From: Prauserella marina
GTDB lineage: Bacteria; Actinomycetota; Actinomycetes; Mycobacteriales; Pseudonocardiaceae
DNA length: 64,000 nucleotides
NCBI RefSeq assembly: GCF_002240355.1
Contig: NZ_CP016353.1
Coordinates: 2,840,501-2,904,500 of the forward strand
Direction: 5' to 3'
Within the stretch, counting starts at the first letter, position 1. Each line of letters opens with the position of its first letter. Positions 60,687-64,000 of the stretch are shown piece after piece. Made by a program: the position numbers and the translations under genes. The notes below the pieces were generated by a model. The model saw only the letters and a program-made list of their open reading frames with translations, did not search any database and was not told the DNA's origin.

Positions 60687-60930
60687 GGAGCCCTTTCGTG
60701 CGGTCGGCGTGCCTCGCTCACGCGCATGTCCGAACGGTATCTCAGCGGTGCTCAGGCGGGCACCTCGCCGAGCAACGGCCCGCGTTCGCATCTGGACTGT
60801 CCTCAATGGAATTGGGGCGGTGGCAGGAATGCGTTGCCGCGATCCACCGGCCCGGCAGGCCGACGGCTCGGGCCGCGCCACCGCGTAGCCTGGCACGGCA
60901 CGGCACGGCGAGCGAGTAGCGGGAGGCCGC
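60687..60930. promoter_or_regulatory. Divergent promoter region kinase 2 / AraC
   Basis: The 244 bases between the second kinase gene and the AraC gene must hold both promoters. Near the AraC end there is a short GGCAC triplicate (tggcacggcacggcacggcg). I see no clear palindromic operator and no small gene. Confidence 0.45.
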
Positions 60931-61722
60931 GTGACGGAGTTCTGGCGCAGTACCTCGGTGCCTGGTCTGGAGGCACGGCGGTCATGCCAGGAAAGGCCCT
61001 GTTACCGGCCACATGCTCACGACGCGTTTTCGATCGGCGTGATCGAAGAGGGAACGTCTGTGCTGACCGGTCAGCTCGACGGCCCGATAGGTCTGGAGGT
61101 CGGTGATGTCGTGGTCATCCCCTCCGGTTGCGTCCACGCCTGCAACCCCGGCGAGGGCCGGTGGCTCTACCAGATGACGCACCTGGATCAGGGCTGGGCG
61201 GCTTCACTCGCACCGAGGCGGGAAGCCGCCCACCTGTTCACCGGGATCCGGGTGCTGCGCCAGCCTGGACTGCGTCACAGGGTCGGCGCTCTGAACGATG
61301 CGATTTTCGGTGAAGAGGGCCGCGACCCTCCGCTTGAGCGGAGGGTCGCGGCCCTCTTCCGGGAGTTCGCCGCCGCCTCACCCGTGCACCTCGTCGCCGT
61401 CGCCACCGACCCCGAGTTGCTCGCCCTGCTGCGCCCTGTGCTGCACCGGCTGCGCTTCGAGGAGTCGAACCCGGCGCTGGCCGAGCTGGCCGAGTCGGTC
61501 GGTTTGAGCACCTACCAGCTGATCCGCGCGATGCGGCGCGCCACCGGGCTGCCCCCGCTGGCCTGGCGGCAGAACGCGCGGGTCGTCACGGCGCGGCGGC
61601 TGCTGCGGGAGGGCAGACCCATCGCCGAGACCGCCCACGCGCTGGGCTTCACCGACCAGAGCCACTTCCACCGCGTCTTCCGGGCCCATGTCGCCGCGTC
61701 ACCGGGTGTCTATCGAGGCTGA
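60931..61722 (+). CDS. AraC-family regulator carrying an internal palindrome
   Basis: A 263-aa AraC regulator. The N-terminal cupin has YRPHAHDAFSIGVIEEGTSV and VVIPSGCVHACNPGE. Two C-terminal helix-turn-helices are in ALAELAESVGLSTYQLIRAM and AETAHALGFTDQSHFHRVFR. The linker at residues about 128-143 is encoded by a perfect 22-bp inverted repeat (61312-61359), which keeps the frame open. GGGAGG lies just before the GTG start at 60931. It faces the kinase 2 gene and may control it, or the LysE exporter gene downstream, with which AraC-LysE pairs are common. Confidence 0.9.
   Translation: MTEFWRSTSVPGLEARRSCQERPCYRPHAHDAFSIGVIEEGTSVLTGQLDGPIGLEVGDVVVIPSGCVHACNPGEGRWLYQMTHLDQGWAASLAPRREAAHLFTGIRVLRQPGLRHRVGALNDAIFGEEGRDPPLERRVAALFREFAAASPVHLVAVATDPELLALLRPVLHRLRFEESNPALAELAESVGLSTYQLIRAMRRATGLPPLAWRQNARVVTARRLLREGRPIAETAHALGFTDQSHFHRVFRAHVAASPGVYRG
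61312..61359. repeat. Perfect 22-bp palindrome inside the AraC coding sequence
   Basis: Arms 61312-61333 and 61338-61359 are exact reverse complements (22 of 22) around the loop TTGA, and they are almost all G and C. In RNA or single-stranded DNA this would be one of the most stable hairpins in the window. It encodes GEEGRDPPLERRVAALF between the sensor and DNA-binding domains without breaking the frame. Confidence 0.95.
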
Positions 61723-61758
61723 CCGCAAGAACGTACAAGACCCGGCGCGGCAGGCTTC

Positions 61759-61789
61759 CGATGCTTGACAGGTTCGTTGTCAAGCATCG
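61759..61789. promoter_or_regulatory. Perfect 12-bp inverted repeat before lysE-like gene
   Basis: CGATGCTTGACA (61759-61770) and TGTCAAGCATCG (61778-61789) flank a 7-base spacer, and end 9 bases before the exporter ATG. It contains TTGACA and a symmetric TGTCAAG. It may be an operator for the AraC protein or another dimer, or a hairpin ending the AraC transcript. Confidence 0.6.
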
Positions 61790-61798
61790 AGGGGTGAG

Positions 61799-62422
61799 AT
61801 GGAGCAGTTCGTCGCCATCGCGGTCGCGCACTTCGTGGCTCTGCTGATTCCTGGCGTCGATTTCTTCCTCATCGCCCGCACGGCGATGACCGGCGGATGG
61901 CGTGGCGCCACCGGGGTGTGTTCGGGTATCGCGGCGGCGAACGGCATCTTCATCGTCGCCGCGTTCTCCGGCGTCTCGCTCATCTCGCACCCGGTGCTGC
62001 TCGCCACGATCCAACTGGCGGGCGGCGGATTTCTGGTCTTCGCCGGAGTCGCGTTCCTCCGCTCGAAAACACGGATCGACCTCGGGCACGACCTGAACAC
62101 AGAGCCGACGACGTGGCTGAGGAACTGCGGACTCGGTATCGCGTCCGGGCTGCTCAACCCAAAGAACGCGCTGTTCTACGTCAGTCTCGCCGCCGCCGTA
62201 TCCGCTGCCGCGCCGCTGGAACGGGTGCTCTACGGCGTCTGGATGTTCACCGTCGTCTTGGCCTGGGACGTCGTCGTCGCCGTCGCGCTCGGATCGAAAC
62301 GCGCGCTCGCCAGGATGGGGCGTGTCCTGCCGTGGCTCACCAAGCTCGCCGGTGGTGTCCTCGTCGTGTTCGGTGGCGGCATGATCGTCGGCCTCGCCGT
62401 TCGATACCTGCTTCAGGCGTGA
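61799..62422 (+). CDS. LysE/RhtB-family amino acid exporter
   Basis: A 207-aa, six-helix LysE-superfamily exporter. It has VAHFVALLIPGVDFFLIART, GWRGATGVCSGIAAANGIFI, FLVFAGVAFLRSK and GIASGLLNPKNALFYVSLAA, all family marks. It exports an amino acid or related small molecule. GAGGGGTGAG lies directly before the ATG. An inverted repeat sits between it and the AraC gene, which may regulate it. Confidence 0.92.
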   Translation: MEQFVAIAVAHFVALLIPGVDFFLIARTAMTGGWRGATGVCSGIAAANGIFIVAAFSGVSLISHPVLLATIQLAGGGFLVFAGVAFLRSKTRIDLGHDLNTEPTTWLRNCGLGIASGLLNPKNALFYVSLAAAVSAAAPLERVLYGVWMFTVVLAWDVVVAVALGSKRALARMGRVLPWLTKLAGGVLVVFGGGMIVGLAVRYLLQA

Positions 62423-62492
62423 GGGCGGAGTTGCCACGGTGACGTGACGTCGGTCCCGCTTCCATCGGGATCGCGGGCGATAATACGGCGAT

Positions 62493-63296
62493 ATGAGTGG
62501 AAACCTCGCGATCGGGCACTGGGATGGCCGGTTGTCGTGGAGCCCGGGCAGGCTGACCTACGTGGGATCGGGCGGGCCCGCCGACGTCCATCGCCACCAC
62601 GCGGTTCAGCTGGTCGTGTCCTACGACGGCTGCTTTGAACTCGATGTCGAGGGCCGGACAAGCCGTCCGCGTGCCGCGGTGATTCCCAGCGGAGCGCGGC
62701 ACTCGGTCGATACCAGCGGCAGGCACGTCGCACTCGTGCTGATCGAGCCGTCCGGTCCGGCGGGCGACGGAATCGCCAGGCGTGCGGCCGAACTCGCCGA
62801 CCGCGAGCTCGCCGTACCCAGCGGGACACCGCCCGAGCGACCGGAGCTGATCCCGGTGTTCACTGATCGCCTGTTGCGGATCGCCGGGCTCTCACCGGGC
62901 GGGGAGGCCGGCCGTCCACTGTCGCCACCCGTTGCCGCCGCGGTGGACTACCTCGATCACGCGCTGGTTGGCCGGAGGCGGCCCAGCCTGCGCGAAGCGG
63001 CGCGGGCTGCCCACCTCTCCGAGTCCCGGCTCACGCATGTGTTCTCCGCGGAGGTGGGCCTCCCGTTTCGTCGCTTCGTGCTCTGGCTCCGGCTGCGTCA
63101 CGCCGCCCGTGCCCTGGCGGAGGTGGACACACTCACCGAGGCCGCTGTCGCCGCCGGGTTCAGTGACCTGGCCCATTTCAGCCGTGTCTGCAGGGAGACG
63201 TTCGGGGTCAGCCCGTCCGCGGTCACCCGCATGGAGCTGGCGGCCGACGACCGATGGGCAGCCGCAACGTTCAAGCCATCCGGCGCCGGCGCTTAG
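62493..63296 (+). CDS. AraC-family regulator
   Basis: A 267-aa AraC protein. A cupin-like N terminus has GPADVHRHHAVQLVVSYDGC and AAVIPSGARHSVDTSGRHVA. Two helix-turn-helices are in REAARAAHLSESRLTHVFSA and TEAAVAAGFSDLAHFSRVCR, then ETFGVSPSAV. The gene is separated from the LysE gene by 70 bp and followed within 12 bp by the DUF2867-like gene. Target unknown. Confidence 0.9.
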   Translation: MSGNLAIGHWDGRLSWSPGRLTYVGSGGPADVHRHHAVQLVVSYDGCFELDVEGRTSRPRAAVIPSGARHSVDTSGRHVALVLIEPSGPAGDGIARRAAELADRELAVPSGTPPERPELIPVFTDRLLRIAGLSPGGEAGRPLSPPVAAAVDYLDHALVGRRRPSLREAARAAHLSESRLTHVFSAEVGLPFRRFVLWLRLRHAARALAEVDTLTEAAVAAGFSDLAHFSRVCRETFGVSPSAVTRMELAADDRWAAATFKPSGAGA

Positions 63297-63308
63297 TACC
63301 GTTGCCCG

Positions 63309-63851
63309 ATGACGCAGCGCCGACCGGTGGTACGGGCGCATCGGGTGGAGATTCCCGGACGCATCCGCGCCGCTGACACCGTTGCCGACCCGGACTACAC
63401 CTGGGCCTGCGAACTCACGGCCGCCGACGGTGACGATCGTACGGCGGTGCAGTGGGCGCGAGCCGTTTTCGAAGGCGCGCCGCGTCCGCTGCGCTGGTTC
63501 ATGCTCGCCGGATGGCTCGGCGTGCTGCGCCTGCGTCCCGGTCCGCGGTCGGATCCGGACCTCGTCTTCGGCTGGGAGATTCTGTCCGCCAGTCCTGGCC
63601 GGGCGACGCTCGGCATCGACGGGACGGCCTTCACCACCCATCTCGTGGTCGATGTCCAGGGACCCCGCGTCGTCCACGCCACCTTCGTGCGCTTCGAACG
63701 CCGCCGGGCGAAGATACTGTGGACCGTCTGTGATCCGGTGCACCGGCTGACGATCACCTATCTGATGAACCGCGCGGCACGAGCCGCCGCGACCGCCGAT
63801 TCCGACGAGCCGCGCCGCCGTGCTGGTGACGAGACATCGACCCCTGAGTGA
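63309..63851 (+). CDS. DUF2867-like protein
   Basis: A 180-aa soluble protein that resembles DUF2867: DPDYTWACELTAADGDDRTA, then VFEGAPRPLRWFMLAGWLGV, and strands FGWEILSASPGRATLGIDG and THLVVDVQGPRVVHATFVRF. The end HRLTITYLMNRAARAA is typical. These are START-like proteins of unknown function. The ATG is 12 bp after the AraC stop, so they may be cotranscribed. Confidence 0.65.
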   Translation: MTQRRPVVRAHRVEIPGRIRAADTVADPDYTWACELTAADGDDRTAVQWARAVFEGAPRPLRWFMLAGWLGVLRLRPGPRSDPDLVFGWEILSASPGRATLGIDGTAFTTHLVVDVQGPRVVHATFVRFERRRAKILWTVCDPVHRLTITYLMNRAARAAATADSDEPRRRAGDETSTPE

Positions 63852-63896
63852 ATTCACCAGTCCATAGTGGATTCCCGGGTGTGGCGCGGTTGCTGG

Positions 63897-64000
63897 TCAG
63901 ACGGCGAGGGTGGCGACCGTGGCCAGGTAGATGCCGATCAGCACGACGCCGTCGAATCCCAGCCGCCACCAACCCTTGCGCTGGCGGACGAGCAGGCCGC
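63897..64000 (-). CDS. C terminus of a membrane protein (partial)
   Basis: The last 34 codons of a leftward gene whose start lies beyond the right edge. They encode a basic loop (LVRQRKGWWRLGFDG) and a final membrane helix (VVLIGIYLATVATLAV). The pattern of a glycine-aspartate-glycine turn before a last helix resembles sodium/calcium exchanger family proteins, but too little is visible to be sure. Confidence 0.4.
   Translation of the reverse strand, partial: GLLVRQRKGWWRLGFDGVVLIGIYLATVATLAV

Noticed and set aside
60889-60909. GGCAC triplicate as a possible repeat array or regulator site
   Set aside because: Only three 5-bp units in GC-rich DNA; too short to support more than chance.

Overview
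The window is high-GC DNA with dense, ATGA-coupled operons, GTG starts and frequent tgtccac/gtggac motifs. Together with a SigC-type ECF sigma factor, acyl-CoA carboxylase genes and Actinobacteria-type regulators, this points to an actinomycete, probably Pseudonocardiaceae (Amycolatopsis/Prauserella/Saccharomonospora-like). That assignment is inference from style and gene content. I saw no rRNA, tRNA, insertion sequence or CRISPR array.

Region 1 (1-13.4 kb) looks like a metal-handling island. The 5' end of a siderophore-type NRPS (aryl carrier, heterocyclization and adenylation domains) runs off the left edge and has a near-consensus Zur box in front of it. Next come a His-rich DUF5134 membrane protein, a PepSY membrane protein, a ferric-reductase-like haem protein, a VKOR/DsbA thiol-oxidation pair, a CopD-CtaG fusion, a zinc-finger membrane anti-sigma factor facing a SigC-like sigma factor, and a copper-type P1B ATPase. 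The set recalls the mycobacterial nrp/Rv0102/ctpB/SigC copper-acquisition genes.

Region 2 (13.7-25.6 kb) is one long catabolic operon: thioesterase, thiolase, MaoC hydratase, SDR, acyl-CoA ligase, a three-part biotin-dependent acyl-CoA carboxylase with a free 71-aa biotin carrier, a VOC-crotonase fusion, a YkvI-like transporter, and a TetR regulator. The growth substrate is not identified.

Region 3 (25.7-38.1 kb) is accessory. It holds a methyltransferase, an XRE-cupin regulator facing a CPYC dithiol flavoenzyme, and a tandem Lrp regulator facing a PLP decarboxylase, a transporter and an N-acyl-D-amino-acid deacylase. A run of small enzymes follows (MBL, PPOX, beta-lactamase-like, DHFR-like, SDR).

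Region 4 (38.1-47.5 kb) is a betaine catabolic cluster, probably for proline or hydroxyproline betaine. It has an HpbD-like enolase-superfamily protein, a Rieske demethylase and its reductase, two FAD amine oxidases, an aldehyde dehydrogenase and two LysR regulators.

Region 5 (47.5-52 kb) has a membrane protein, a YCII/ECF42 sigma pair joined by a duplicated leader, an SRPBCC protein, an MFS remnant and a phosphotransferase.

Region 6 (52-61.7 kb) is a nearly complete D-apionate route: ApnO, an OiaC-like decarboxylase, a TPI-like isomerase, an RpiB-like isomerase, two DhaK-DhaL tetrulose kinases, an MFS importer and a SorC regulator. The predicted flow is D-apionate to 3-oxo-isoapionate to L-erythrulose to L-erythrulose-1-P to D-erythrulose-4-P to D-erythrose-4-P. 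The window closes with AraC regulators (one carrying a perfect 22-bp palindrome inside its coding sequence), a LysE exporter, a DUF2867-like protein and the end of a membrane protein.
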